Below are positions 36,156 through 44,157 of a DNA stretch of 64,000 bases, piece by piece (position 1 is the first letter of the stretch; each line of letters starts with the position of its first letter). The notes under the pieces are model-generated. The model saw only the letters and a list, made by a program, of their open reading frames with translations. It was not told where the DNA came from and did not search any database. This stretch comes from Ralstonia pickettii DTP0602 (GTDB lineage: Bacteria > Pseudomonadota > Gammaproteobacteria > Burkholderiales > Burkholderiaceae). The position numbers and the translations under genes are program-made. The DNA lies in contig CP006667.1 of the NCBI GenBank assembly GCA_000471925.1, positions 434,001 through 498,000 on the forward strand, in the 5' to 3' direction.

Positions 36156-37229
36156 ATGCGCCAATACAAGATTGCCGTGATTCCCGGAGACGGAATCGGC
36201 ACGGAAGTCATGCCCGAGGGCATTCGCGTGATGGATGCCGCGGCACGCCGCTTCGGCATCGACTTCCAGTGGGACCACTTCGACTTTTCCAGCTGCGACT
36301 ACTACGCGCGCCACGGCAAGATGCTGCCTGACGACTGGTTCGACACGCTGGTGAAGTACGACGCCATCTATTTCGGCGCGGTGGGCTGGCCCGATACCGT
36401 GCCTGACCACGTTTCGCTGTGGGGTTCGCTGCTGCAGTTCCGGCGCTCGTTCGACCAGTATGTGAACCTGCGCCCGGTGCGGCTGATGCCGGGCATCAGG
36501 AGCCCGCTCGCCGGCCGCCAGCCGGGCGACATCGACTTCTACGTGGTGCGCGAGAACACCGAGGGCGAGTACTCCAGCATCGGCGGGCGCATGTTCCCGG
36601 GCACCGAGCGCGAGATCGTGGTGCAGGAAACCGTGATGAGCCGCATCGGCGTCGATCGCATCCTGAAGTTCGCCTTCGAGTTGGCGCAGAAGCGCCCCAA
36701 GAAGCACCTGACTTCGGCGACCAAGTCCAACGGCATCTCGATCACGATGCCTTACTGGGACGAGCGTGTCGAGGCGATGGCGGCCAGCTATCCCGGCATC
36801 AAGGTCGACAAGTACCACATTGATATCCTGACCGCCCACTTCGTCCAGCACCCTGACTGGTTCGATGTGGTGGTGGCCAGCAACCTGTTCGGCGACATCC
36901 TGTCCGACCTGGGCCCGGCCTGTACCGGCACCATCGGCATCGCGCCGTCGGGCAATATCAACCCGGACCGCACCTTCCCCAGCCTGTTCGAGCCGGTGCA
37001 TGGCTCGGCCCCGGACATTGCCGGGCGCGGCGTGGCCAACCCGATCGGCCAGATCTGGTGCGGCGCCATGATGCTGGAGCACCTGGGCCATGACGATGCC
37101 GGCGCCGCCGTGCTGGGCGCGATCGAGAAGGTGCTGGCCGCCGGGCCGGAGCATGCGCCGCTGACGCGCGATATCGGCGGCAAGGCCGGTACCGCCGACC
37201 TGGGCCGCGCCATCGCGGAGGCATTGTGA
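36156..37229 (+). CDS. ttuC: Tartrate dehydrogenase / D-malate dehydrogenase (decarboxylating)
   Basis: A 357-residue metal-dependent beta-decarboxylating dehydrogenase of the isopropylmalate dehydrogenase superfamily. The YKIAVIPGDGIGTEVMPEG start and the DFYVVRENTEGEYSSIGG block, plus FGDILSDLG and EPVHGSAPDIAG, define the family; WDHFDFSSCDYY near residue 45 is characteristic of the TtuC/DmlA group. It oxidises tartrate or D-malate with NAD. Its stop overlaps the GTG start of the glycerate kinase gene (GTGA), the standard ttuC-ttuD arrangement of tartrate use. Confidence 0.92.
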   Translation: MRQYKIAVIPGDGIGTEVMPEGIRVMDAAARRFGIDFQWDHFDFSSCDYYARHGKMLPDDWFDTLVKYDAIYFGAVGWPDTVPDHVSLWGSLLQFRRSFDQYVNLRPVRLMPGIRSPLAGRQPGDIDFYVVRENTEGEYSSIGGRMFPGTEREIVVQETVMSRIGVDRILKFAFELAQKRPKKHLTSATKSNGISITMPYWDERVEAMAASYPGIKVDKYHIDILTAHFVQHPDWFDVVVASNLFGDILSDLGPACTGTIGIAPSGNINPDRTFPSLFEPVHGSAPDIAGRGVANPIGQIWCGAMMLEHLGHDDAGAAVLGAIEKVLAAGPEHAPLTRDIGGKAGTADLGRAIAEAL

Positions 37230-38530
37230 GCGCCGGGTTCGCGGGCGATCCCCGCGCATTGCTGCTGGAAAGTTTCCAGGCCGCCGTGGCGGCGGCCGAT
37301 CCGCTGCAGATCGTGGCGCAGCACCTGCCGCCGCCGCACGCGGGCGGCCGCACGCTGGTGGTCGGCGCGGGCAAGGCCGCCGCGTCGATGGCCGCGGCGG
37401 TGGAGCGTGCCTATGACGGCAAGGCCACGCTGGAAGGGCTGGTGGTCACCCGCTACGCGCACGGCATGCCGACCGACCACGTGCGCGTGATCGAGGCCGG
37501 CCACCCGGTGCCCGACGAGTCCGGCGAGCAGGCCGCGGCCGAGATCCTGGCCAGCGTGCAGGCACTGACCGAGCAAGACCGGCTGCTGGTGCTGGTCTCG
37601 GGCGGCGGATCCAGCCTGCTGTCGCTGCCGGCCGAAGGCATCCCGATGGCCGACCTGAAGGCCACCACCAAGGAACTGCTCCGTTGTGGCGCGCCGATCA
37701 CCGAGATGAATATCGTGCGCAAGCACATCTCGCGCATCCAGGGCGGGCGGCTGGCACAGGCGAGCCGCGCGCCGGTGACCACCCTGATCGTCTCGGACGT
37801 GGCCGGCGACGATCCCAGCGCAATCGCCTCGGGCCCGACCGTGGCAGACCCCAGCACCTTTGCCGAGGCGCTGGAGATCCTGCGCCGCTACGGCGCGCAG
37901 GTGCCGGCCAGCGTGCAGTTGCACCTGGAGCGCGGTGCGCGCGGCGAGGTGCCGGAGACACCCAAGCCGGGCGATGCGCTGTTCGAGCGGGTCGACAACC
38001 GCATGATCGCGACCGCCCACGGCAGTCTGGAGGCGGCCGCGGCGCTGTTCCGCGAACGCGGCATCACCCCGGTGGTGCTTGGCGATACCGTGACCGGCGA
38101 AGCGCGCGAAGTGGCGCGGGTCTACGCCGCGCTGGTGCGTGAGATTCGCGCGTACAATGCCCCGTTTGCCGCGCCCGTGGTGCTGATTTCCGGGGGTGAG
38201 TGCACGGTCACTTTGCCTGCCGGTGGCGGCGCGAAGGCGCGTGGCGGGCGCTGCTCGGAGTTCCTGCTGTCGCTCGCGGTCGAACTGGGCGGCATGCCCG
38301 GCGTGCACGCGATCGCGGCCGACACCGACGGCATCGACGGCTCGGAAGACAACGCCGGCGCACTCGCTGACCCGGCCACGCTGGCGCGCGCCGAAGCCGC
38401 CGGCCTGCCGGGGCAGCGCCAGCTCGACGCGCACGACGCCTGGGGCCTGTTCGACGCCATCGGCGACCTGGTGGTCACCGGACCGACCCGCACCAACGTG
38501 AACGACTACCGCGCCATCCTGATTCTCTGA
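37226..38530 (+). CDS. ttuD: Glycerate kinase, MOFRL type (TtuD-like)
   Basis: A 434-residue glycerate 2-kinase (older name hydroxypyruvate reductase) with the DUF4147 N-terminal domain ([39 protein letters not shown]) and C-terminal MOFRL domain ([26 protein letters not shown]). It phosphorylates D-glycerate from tartrate or glyoxylate breakdown. It begins with GTG overlapping ttuC by four bases, so the pair is coupled. Confidence 0.92.
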   Translation: MSAGFAGDPRALLLESFQAAVAAADPLQIVAQHLPPPHAGGRTLVVGAGKAAASMAAAVERAYDGKATLEGLVVTRYAHGMPTDHVRVIEAGHPVPDESGEQAAAEILASVQALTEQDRLLVLVSGGGSSLLSLPAEGIPMADLKATTKELLRCGAPITEMNIVRKHISRIQGGRLAQASRAPVTTLIVSDVAGDDPSAIASGPTVADPSTFAEALEILRRYGAQVPASVQLHLERGARGEVPETPKPGDALFERVDNRMIATAHGSLEAAAALFRERGITPVVLGDTVTGEAREVARVYAALVREIRAYNAPFAAPVVLISGGECTVTLPAGGGAKARGGRCSEFLLSLAVELGGMPGVHAIAADTDGIDGSEDNAGALADPATLARAEAAGLPGQRQLDAHDAWGLFDAIGDLVVTGPTRTNVNDYRAILIL

Positions 38531-38576
38531 TTTCGACGAACGCCTGCCGCCGCCTGGCGGCCGGCCCAAGCAAGCC

Positions 38577-39611
38577 ATGACCCAGAAGCTCACCATCACC
38601 CGCCCGGACGACTGGCACCTGCACCTGCGCGACGGCGCTGCGCTGGCCGCCGTGCTGCCCGACACCGCCCGCCAGTTCGCGCGCGCCATCATCATGCCCA
38701 ACCTGAAGCCGCCGGTGACCACGGTGGCGCAGGCCCAGGCCTACCGGGCCCGCATCCTGGCCGCGCTGCCGGCCGGCATGCAGTTCGAGCCGCTGATGAC
38801 GCTGTACCTGACCGACAACACCACGGCCGAAGAGATCGTCGCGGCCAAGGCGAGCGGCTTCGTGCACGGCGTCAAGCTGTATCCGGCTGGCGCCACCACC
38901 AACAGCGACGCCGGCGTGACCGATATCCGCCGCTGCTACGCCGCGCTGGAAGCGATGCAGCGCGAGGGCCTGCCGCTGCAGGTGCACGGCGAGGTGACCG
39001 ATCCGAGCATCGATATCTTCGACCGCGAAGCCGTCTTTATCGAGCGCGTGATGACGCCGCTGCGCCGCGACATGCCCGAGCTCAAGGTGGTGTTCGAGCA
39101 CATCACCACCAAGGACGCTGCCCAGTACGTGCTTGAAGCCAGCGGCCCGGTCGGCGCGACCATCACCGCGCACCATCTGCTGTACAACCGCAACGCCATC
39201 TTCACCGGCGGCATCCGCCCGCATTACTACTGCCTGCCGGTGCTCAAGCGCGAAACCCACCGCGAGGCGCTGGTGGCGGCCGCCGTCTCGGGCAGCCCGC
39301 GCTTCTTCCTTGGCACCGACAGCGCACCGCACGCGCGCGGGCTGAAGGAACACGCCTGCGGCTGCGCCGGCTGCTATACCGCGCTGCATGCGATGGAGCT
39401 GTATGCCGAGGCCTTCGACGCCGCCGGCGCGCTCGACAAGCTGGAGGCTTTCGCCAGCTTCAACGGTCCCGCCTTCTACGGCCTGCCGCGCAACACCGGC
39501 ACGCTGACCCTGGAGCGCGAGGACTGGGAACTGCCGGCCGAGTTGCCCTACGGCGACACCACGCTGGTGCCGCTGCGCGGCGGCGAGACGCTGCGCTGGA
39601 AGGCCCGCTGA
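38577..39611 (+). CDS. pyrC: Dihydroorotase, class II (PyrC)
   Basis: A 344-residue zinc enzyme of pyrimidine synthesis that cyclises carbamoyl-aspartate to dihydroorotate. Metal ligands H14 and H16 are in [10 protein letters not shown], the carbamylated lysine is K100 in [15 protein letters not shown], and [18 protein letters not shown] and [13 protein letters not shown] supply the other His/Asp ligands. Length and motifs are those of E. coli PyrC. It follows ttuD by 46 bases and the DUF3025 gene starts within 11 bases of its stop. Confidence 0.96.
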   Translation: MTQKLTITRPDDWHLHLRDGAALAAVLPDTARQFARAIIMPNLKPPVTTVAQAQAYRARILAALPAGMQFEPLMTLYLTDNTTAEEIVAAKASGFVHGVKLYPAGATTNSDAGVTDIRRCYAALEAMQREGLPLQVHGEVTDPSIDIFDREAVFIERVMTPLRRDMPELKVVFEHITTKDAAQYVLEASGPVGATITAHHLLYNRNAIFTGGIRPHYYCLPVLKRETHREALVAAAVSGSPRFFLGTDSAPHARGLKEHACGCAGCYTALHAMELYAEAFDAAGALDKLEAFASFNGPAFYGLPRNTGTLTLEREDWELPAELPYGDTTLVPLRGGETLRWKAR

Positions 39612-39621
39612 GGCCTTGCGC

Positions 39622-40461
39622 ATGCAGGCTTGCGCGGCGGACGAACCCTTCGCCGCTGCGCTGGCCGGGATCGACTGGTCCCGGCCGTGGTTCCAGCCTT
39701 TTGCCGTGCAAGGCGCCGCACTGGCCGCGGCGGTGCAGGGCGGCGCCGACCTGCGTGCGCTGCTCGACGCGCAGGCTGAAGCGCTGGACCTGCGCAACGC
39801 GCGCGGGCTGCCACTGCGCTTTATCGCCCAGCAGGCCCTGCCGGATGGCAGCGCCTACGAGGCGCATATCCACGCCACCGGCGAAGTCCCGACCCGGGAC
39901 AATCTCCACGATTTCTTCAACGCGCTGATCTGGCTGCATTTCCCGCGGACCAAGCGTTTGCTCAACGAGGTCCAGGCCGAGGTCATCGCGCGCGAGGGCG
40001 TGCAGACCACGCGCGGCGGCGTGCGCGACGCGGCCACATTGTTCGATGAGAACGCGGTGCTGTTTGTCACTATCGACGCGGGACTGGCCGATGCGCTCAA
40101 GGGGTTTGCATGGCAGCGGCTCTTTGTCGAGAACCGGCCCGCGTGGGGTGAGTCCTGCGCGGTAGTGCCGTTCGGGCATGCGCTGCTCGAAAAGCTGGTG
40201 CAGCCATACAAGGCGGTAACGGCGCATGCGTGGGTACTGCCGCTTGCTCCGGGCGCGGTGGCAGACGCGACGCTGGACGGTGTGCTGACCGAATCACTGA
40301 AGACAGCAGTCCATGCCGGTGCGCTACGCGGCGGGCGCAGCTTCGCACCGCTGCCGGTCATGGGCGTCCCCGGCTGGTGCGACGCGAATGCAGCGCCGGA
40401 TTTCTATGCCGACACCACGGTATTCCGCCCGGGACGGCGCCGCGACCTGGCCGCGGGCTGA
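39622..40461 (+). CDS. DUF3025 domain protein
   Basis: A 279-residue protein starting at ATG 39622 (a TTG at 39616 would add two residues). The DUF3025 blocks are DNLHDFFNALIWLHFPRTK (about 94-112), LNEVQAEVI, RDAATLFDENAVLF and FGHALLEKLVQPY. The family is found mainly in beta- and gamma-proteobacteria and has no known function. It is directly downstream of pyrC and 44 bases before the rnpB 5' end. Confidence 0.88.
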   Translation: MQACAADEPFAAALAGIDWSRPWFQPFAVQGAALAAAVQGGADLRALLDAQAEALDLRNARGLPLRFIAQQALPDGSAYEAHIHATGEVPTRDNLHDFFNALIWLHFPRTKRLLNEVQAEVIAREGVQTTRGGVRDAATLFDENAVLFVTIDAGLADALKGFAWQRLFVENRPAWGESCAVVPFGHALLEKLVQPYKAVTAHAWVLPLAPGAVADATLDGVLTESLKTAVHAGALRGGRSFAPLPVMGVPGWCDANAAPDFYADTTVFRPGRRRDLAAG

Positions 40462-40505
40462 CGGCAGCGACCTTCGCCGTGATTCGGTGTTAGACTGCGG
40501 GCCGC

Positions 40506-40842
40506 AAAGCAGGCTAGGCAACCGCTGCCTGCACCGCAAGGTGCAGGGGGAGGAAAGTCCGGACTCCATAGGGCAGGGTGTTGGCTAACAGCCATCCACG
40601 GCAACGTGCGGAATAGGGCCACAGAGACGAGTCTTCCCACCGGGTACGCCCGGTAGGAAGGGTGAAACGCGGTAACCTCCACCTGGAGCAATCCCAAATA
40701 GGCAGGCGATGAAGCGGCCCGCTGAGCCTGCGGGTAGGGAGCTGGAGCCGGCTGGTAACAGCCGGCCTAGAGGAATGGTTGTCACGCGCCGCAAGCCGCA
40801 AGGCGGGCGGCGCGCACAGAATCCGGCTTATCGGCCTGCTTT
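40506..40842 (+). ncRNA. rnpB: RNase P RNA, bacterial class A
   Basis: The catalytic RNA that matures the 5' ends of tRNAs. The ends pair (AAAGCAGGC at 40506 with GCCTGCTTT ending 40842) as P1. The conserved CR-I GAGGAAAGTCCGGACTCC is at about 40550-40567, ACAGAGACGAGTC-like and GGGTGAAACGCGGTAACC follow (about 40620-40679), and CR-V AGAGGAATGG is at about 40769-40778. A TTAGACT at about 40490 may be the -10. Length about 337 nt is usual. Confidence 0.97.
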
Positions 40843-40860
40843 GCTTCTGTCTTCGGCATG

Positions 40861-40890
40861 ACCCGGCCGCCTGCGCGGCGCACCGGGTTT
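40861..40890. terminator. Hairpin between rnpB and the osmC gene
   Basis: ACCCGG ... CCGGGT with inner CCGC / GCGG, 18 bases after rnpB; followed by TTTGCG. Possibly a shared terminator for the two converging transcripts. Confidence 0.5.
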
Positions 40891-40901
40891 GCGACATCCC
40901 C

Positions 40902-41324
40902 TCAGCCTTCGACGATTTCCAGCGTGTGCGTGATCTCGGCCGTCTTGGCCAGCATGATCGACGCCGAGCAGTACTTCTCGTGCGACAGCTTGATCGCGCG
41001 CTCGACCGTGGCGGGGTTGAGATTCTTGCCGGTCACCACAAAATGGAAGTTGATGCGGGTGAAGACCTTGGGGTCCTCGCCGGCGCGCTCGGCCTGCAGC
41101 TGCACGCTGCAGCCGGTCACGTCCTGGCGGCCGCGCTTGAGGATCAGCACCACGTCGTAGGCGGTGCAGCCGCCTGTGCCGAGCAGCACCATCTCCATCG
41201 GCCGCGGCGCCAGGTTATGGCCGCCGCCCTCGGGCGCGCCGTCCATCGCAACGATATGGCCGCTGCCGGTCTGGGCGACGAAGCTCATGCCGTCCGCGCC
41301 CATCCATGTTACTTTGCATTCCAT
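40902..41324 (-). CDS. OsmC family protein
   Basis: A 140-residue protein from the ATG at 41324 (MECKVTWMGADGMSF). OsmC/Ohr fold proteins reduce organic hydroperoxides with two cysteines; here the segments GGCTAYDVVLILKRGRQDV (first Cys near 60) and CSVQLQAERA (second Cys) fit the YhfA-like OsmC subgroup. A CAGGAACG ribosome site precedes the start. It is convergent with rnpB and divergent from the small RNA region. Confidence 0.9.
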   Translation of the reverse strand: MECKVTWMGADGMSFVAQTGSGHIVAMDGAPEGGGHNLAPRPMEMVLLGTGGCTAYDVVLILKRGRQDVTGCSVQLQAERAGEDPKVFTRINFHFVVTGKNLNPATVERAIKLSHEKYCSASIMLAKTAEITHTLEIVEG

Positions 41325-41589
41325 TTTGTTCGTTCCTGTCGTTTGTATTGTGAGTTTCCGGTCACAAGCGAGTGATATCGAATCTTGCAATTCTGAGTAT
41401 ATGGCATCGTCAAGTTTGGGCCCGGGATGCCGATATCCTTAGGAAATCTGAGGGTTTCCTCTAATCTGACAGCTTGGTGATGCCGTCGCGATGTAGTTAG
41501 TTTGTTGATTTAAAACGGAATTCTAGTCTTTGGCAAAGATTGTCCCGCTTTCCGCAATATGGAATTGCATTTCGCAGTACAGATTTCAC
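41325..41589. other. AT-rich intergenic segment between osmC and the small RNA promoter
   Basis: Clearly less G+C-rich than its neighbours and without a plausible gene. It contains three short inverted repeats: AGGAAA-N8-TTTCCT (41441-41460), TCTTTG-G-CAAAGA (41527-41539) and GCAAT-N5-ATTGC (41554-41568). These could be protein sites for the osmC gene or for the small RNA promoter just downstream. Confidence 0.6.
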
Positions 41590-41617
41590 TTGCATCCGGG
41601 AAAACCCCATGTATAAT
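41590..41617 (+). promoter_or_regulatory. Sigma-70 promoter of the small RNA
   Basis: TTGCAT (41590-41595), 16-base spacer, TATAAT (41612-41617). One of the best promoters in the window. It predicts a transcript start near 41624 and no gene with a coding look follows before the terminator at 41752. Confidence 0.75.
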
Positions 41618-41623
41618 TTCAAT

Positions 41624-41782
41624 CATTGAACGACGGCGCTGACAGCGCGCCAGAGTGCGAAAGCGAAGCCTCCCGGCCAAGCCCTCCGCACCGCCCGCAG
41701 GCTCCCGTCGATCTCCAAGTGTCTCCTCCACCCTCCTCCTTTGGTGGATTCAAACCCAAGCTCAACGGCTTGGGTTTTTTTT
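41624..41782 (+). ncRNA. Small RNA with anti-Shine-Dalgarno loop (betaproteobacterial toxic small RNA type)
   Basis: About 158 nt between a strong promoter and a strong terminator. Stem TCCACC / GGTGGA (41727-41732 with 41743-41748) presents the 10-base loop CTCCTCCTTT, whose CCTCCTTT equals the 3' tail of 16S rRNA that pairs with Shine-Dalgarno sequences. The terminator stem follows four bases later. Two adjacent stem-loops with an anti-Shine-Dalgarno sequence in the first loop match my recollection of the family reported as betaproteobacterial toxic small RNA, where the loop was needed for toxicity in E. coli. A further 5' hairpin GGCGC-N7-GCGCC lies at 41635-41651. Transcript ends are predicted, not known; the next gene is rplM. 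Confidence 0.82.
41752..41782 (+). terminator. Rho-independent terminator of the small RNA
   Basis: Stem AAACCCAAGC / GCTTGGGTTT (41752-41761 with 41768-41777), loop TCAACG, T-run of eight (41775-41782). Confidence 0.95.
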
Positions 41783-41881
41783 CGCCCCTACGGTCCGGCT
41801 AGACGGCCGTCGGAAAGTGCCCGAGGCTGCCCAGGCGCGGCGCCAAGCCGCAACGATCTTGACGAAAAGATCAGTCTTTGC

Positions 41882-41911
41882 TTGTGCCACTCCGGCAGGC
41901 GCCAGTATAAT
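41882..41911 (+). promoter_or_regulatory. Promoter of rplM-rpsI
   Basis: TTGTGC (41882-41887), 18 bases, TATAAT (41906-41911). It gives a leader of about 130 bases before rplM, within which GGCC-A-GTCCC / GGGAC-C-GGCC (41956-41976) can form a hairpin. Confidence 0.6.
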
Positions 41912-42049
41912 CGACGGCTTTTCCGTCATGCCCGCGGAAGAAGAAAGCAGGACCAGGCCAGTCCCAGGGACCGGCCACAAGACTTGCAGGGGCGAGTACA
42001 AGCCTTCGCGAGTCGGATTACGGGCACGAACCAATAGTCAGGAAAAATC

Positions 42050-42478
42050 ATGAAGACCTTTTCCGCCAAGCCTCATGAGGTAAAGCGCGACTGGTACGTG
42101 ATTGACGCGACGGACAAAGTCCTCGGCCGTGTCGCCAGCGAAGTGGCACGCCGTCTGCGCGGCAAGCACAAGCCGGAATTCACTCCGCACGTCGACACGG
42201 GTGATTACATCATCATCGTCAATGCAGCCAAGCTGCGTGTCACGGGTACCAAGGAAACGGACAAGAAGTACTATCGCCATTCGGGTTACCCGGGCGGTAT
42301 CTACGAAACGACGTTCGGCAAGATGCAGCAGCGTTTCCCGGGCCGTGCCCTGGAAAAGGCTGTGAAGGGCATGCTGCCGAAGGGTCCGCTGGGCTACGCG
42401 ATGATCAAGAAGCTGAAGGTTTACGCCGAAGCCGAGCATCCGCACGAAGCGCAGCAGCCCAAGGCGCTGGAAATCTAA
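42050..42478 (+). CDS. rplM: 50S ribosomal protein L13
   Basis: A 142-residue large-subunit protein that helps early 50S assembly. The family blocks are [20 protein letters not shown] (about 13-32), [31 protein letters not shown] and [19 protein letters not shown]. An AGGAAAAA ribosome site precedes the ATG. It forms the usual two-gene operon with rpsI, 12 bases on. In E. coli L13 represses its own operon through the mRNA leader; whether that holds here is open. Confidence 0.98.
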   Translation: MKTFSAKPHEVKRDWYVIDATDKVLGRVASEVARRLRGKHKPEFTPHVDTGDYIIIVNAAKLRVTGTKETDKKYYRHSGYPGGIYETTFGKMQQRFPGRALEKAVKGMLPKGPLGYAMIKKLKVYAEAEHPHEAQQPKALEI

Positions 42479-42490
42479 GGAGGCCAATCC

Positions 42491-42883
42491 ATGATCGGTA
42501 ACTGGAATTACGGTACTGGCCGCCGCAAGAGCGCTGTGGCTCGTGTCTTCATCAAGTCGGGCAAGGGCGACATCGTCGTCAACGGCAAGCCCATCAAAGA
42601 GTATTTCGCTCGCGAAACCTCGCTGATGATCGTGCGCCAACCCCTGGAACTGACCGCCCACGGCGAAACGTTCGACATCAAGGTCAACGTGACCGGCGGT
42701 GGCGAAACCGGCCAGGCCGGCGCAGTGCGCCATGGCATCACCCGTGCCCTGATCGACTACGATGCGACCCTGAAGTCGGCCCTGTCGAAGGCTGGCTACG
42801 TCACGCGCGATGCACGTGAAGTGGAACGTAAGAAGGTCGGTCTGCACAAGGCGCGTCGTCGCAAGCAGTTCTCGAAGCGCTGA
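42491..42883 (+). CDS. rpsI: 30S ribosomal protein S9
   Basis: A 130-residue small-subunit protein. [20 protein letters not shown] near the start, [20 protein letters not shown] in the middle and the C-terminal tail [14 protein letters not shown], which reaches tRNA in the P site, are all intact. It follows rplM by 12 bases after AAGGAGG and is closed by a strong terminator. Confidence 0.98.
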   Translation: MIGNWNYGTGRRKSAVARVFIKSGKGDIVVNGKPIKEYFARETSLMIVRQPLELTAHGETFDIKVNVTGGGETGQAGAVRHGITRALIDYDATLKSALSKAGYVTRDAREVERKKVGLHKARRRKQFSKR

Positions 42884-42926
42884 TGCGTTTTCGCGGATCC
42901 GGTACTGCCGGATCTTGCGAAGCCGG

Positions 42927-42959
42927 AAAAAACCGCACGCTGGTCGTGCGGTTTTTTTT
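42927..42959 (+). terminator. Rho-independent terminator of rplM-rpsI
   Basis: Stem AAAAACCGCACG / CGTGCGGTTTTT, loop CTGGT, T-run to 42959; begins 44 bases after rpsI. Confidence 0.95.
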
Positions 42960-43140
42960 CGTCCGTGTGGGTATGAAAACGCAACAGCCTGCCGAAATAG
43001 CGGATTGGCCGCCATACTTTTGTGGGGTATTCGCTGCACGCGGATACAATCACGCCCTGTCGCCAACGGCAAGCCGTCTGCCGCTGGCGATTGCGCCCCG
43101 GTCCGGAGGGCCCGGTACGAACCAGAGAGGAGTGAGAGCG

Positions 43141-43629
43141 ATGCTGTTTTCGAAAAAGAAAGGCCTTTCGATCGATACGCTGCTCGGCGAAGACACCGCC
43201 ATCGACGGCGACCTGGTGTTTGCCGGCGGCCTGCGCCTGGACGGGCGCGTGCGCGGCAATATCACCGCGGCGCCCGGCAAGCCGAGCATGCTGGTGGTCA
43301 GCGAAAAGGGCATGGTCGAAGGCCAGATCAGCGTGGGACACCTGGTGCTGAACGGCACCGTCAAGGGTCCAGTGCAGGCCACCGACCTGCTTGAACTGCA
43401 GCCAAACGCCCGCGTACTGGGTGACGTGCGTTATGCGGCGCTGGAAATGCACCAGGGCGCGCTGGTGGAGGGCCGCCTGATGCCGCTGGCGCAAGGCGAG
43501 ATCAAGGTGCTGCCGAACCTCGTCGAGGCGGGACCGGTGACCGATGTGACGGAAGCGGTGGATAGCGCTGCGGGCAAGGACAACGAAACTCCCACGGACG
43601 AGTCCAGTCCTACTGAAAAGGTCGCCTGA
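43141..43629 (+). CDS. Bactofilin (polymer-forming cytoskeletal protein)
   Basis: A 162-residue protein from the ATG at 43141, after AGAGGAGTGAGAG. The bactofilin core (about 18-120) is a right-handed beta-helix seen as repeated short hydrophobic rungs: GEDTAIDGDLVFAGGLRLDG, then VVSEKGMVEGQISVGHLVLN and LLELQPNARVLGDVRYAALE. The short N-terminus MLFSKKKG and the acidic Ser/Thr/Pro tail are normal. Bactofilins form filaments that guide cell shape or peptidoglycan enzymes. The erpA gene follows 100 bases later, the usual neighbour in Burkholderiales. Confidence 0.93.
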   Translation: MLFSKKKGLSIDTLLGEDTAIDGDLVFAGGLRLDGRVRGNITAAPGKPSMLVVSEKGMVEGQISVGHLVLNGTVKGPVQATDLLELQPNARVLGDVRYAALEMHQGALVEGRLMPLAQGEIKVLPNLVEAGPVTDVTEAVDSAAGKDNETPTDESSPTEKVA

Positions 43630-43729
43630 GCGGCTCCCGATACGCCGGGAATCCCTTGAAAACACAGGGTTTCGGCACGATCTTCCAGTAGCGCTTAGAA
43701 TAAGGCGTATCTAAACAGGAGAACACCCC

Positions 43730-44098
43730 ATGAACGCAGTCGCAGAGGCACCCGTTACCGAGGACGTGCCGGCACCGTTCGTCTTTACCGACAGCGCCGC
43801 CGACAAGGTCAAGCAGTTGATCGAGGAAGAGGGCAATGCCGAACTGAAACTGCGCGTGTTCGTGCAGGGCGGCGGCTGCTCTGGCTTCCAGTATGGCTTC
43901 ACCTTCGACGAGGAAGTCAACGAAGACGACACCACCATGGTCAAGAATGGCGTCACCCTGCTGATCGACTCGATGAGCTACCAATACCTGGTTGGCGCCG
44001 AGATCGACTACAAGGAAGACATCAACGGCGCCCAGTTCGTGATCAAGAACCCGAATGCCTCGACCACCTGCGGTTGCGGCTCGTCGTTCTCGGTCTGA
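43730..44098 (+). CDS. erpA: Iron-sulfur cluster insertion protein ErpA
   Basis: A 122-residue A-type carrier that passes Fe-S clusters to target enzymes. The three ligand cysteines are C50 ([11 protein letters not shown]), C114 and C116 ([11 protein letters not shown]). The N-terminus [20 protein letters not shown] and the [13 protein letters not shown] block identify ErpA rather than IscA. A CAGGAGAAC ribosome site precedes the ATG. A terminator follows. Confidence 0.96.
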   Translation: MNAVAEAPVTEDVPAPFVFTDSAADKVKQLIEEEGNAELKLRVFVQGGGCSGFQYGFTFDEEVNEDDTTMVKNGVTLLIDSMSYQYLVGAEIDYKEDINGAQFVIKNPNASTTCGCGSSFSV

Positions 44099-44114
44099 CC
44101 TGCCTGGTCCCCAG

Positions 44115-44146
44115 GAAAAACGCAGCTTCGGCTGCGTTTTTCTTTT
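44115..44146. terminator. Rho-independent terminator between erpA and the PhyH gene
   Basis: Stem GAAAAACGCAGC / GCTGCGTTTTTC with TTCG loop. A-tract on the left and T-tract on the right make it usable from both converging genes. Confidence 0.93.
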
Positions 44147-44157
44147 GCGGCGGCGGA

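Noticed and set aside
41741..41765. A tRNA-like T-arm (GGTGGATTCAAACCC) before the terminator
   Set aside because: No acceptor, D-arm or anticodon arm can be fitted around it; the bases are explained by the anti-Shine-Dalgarno hairpin and the terminator.
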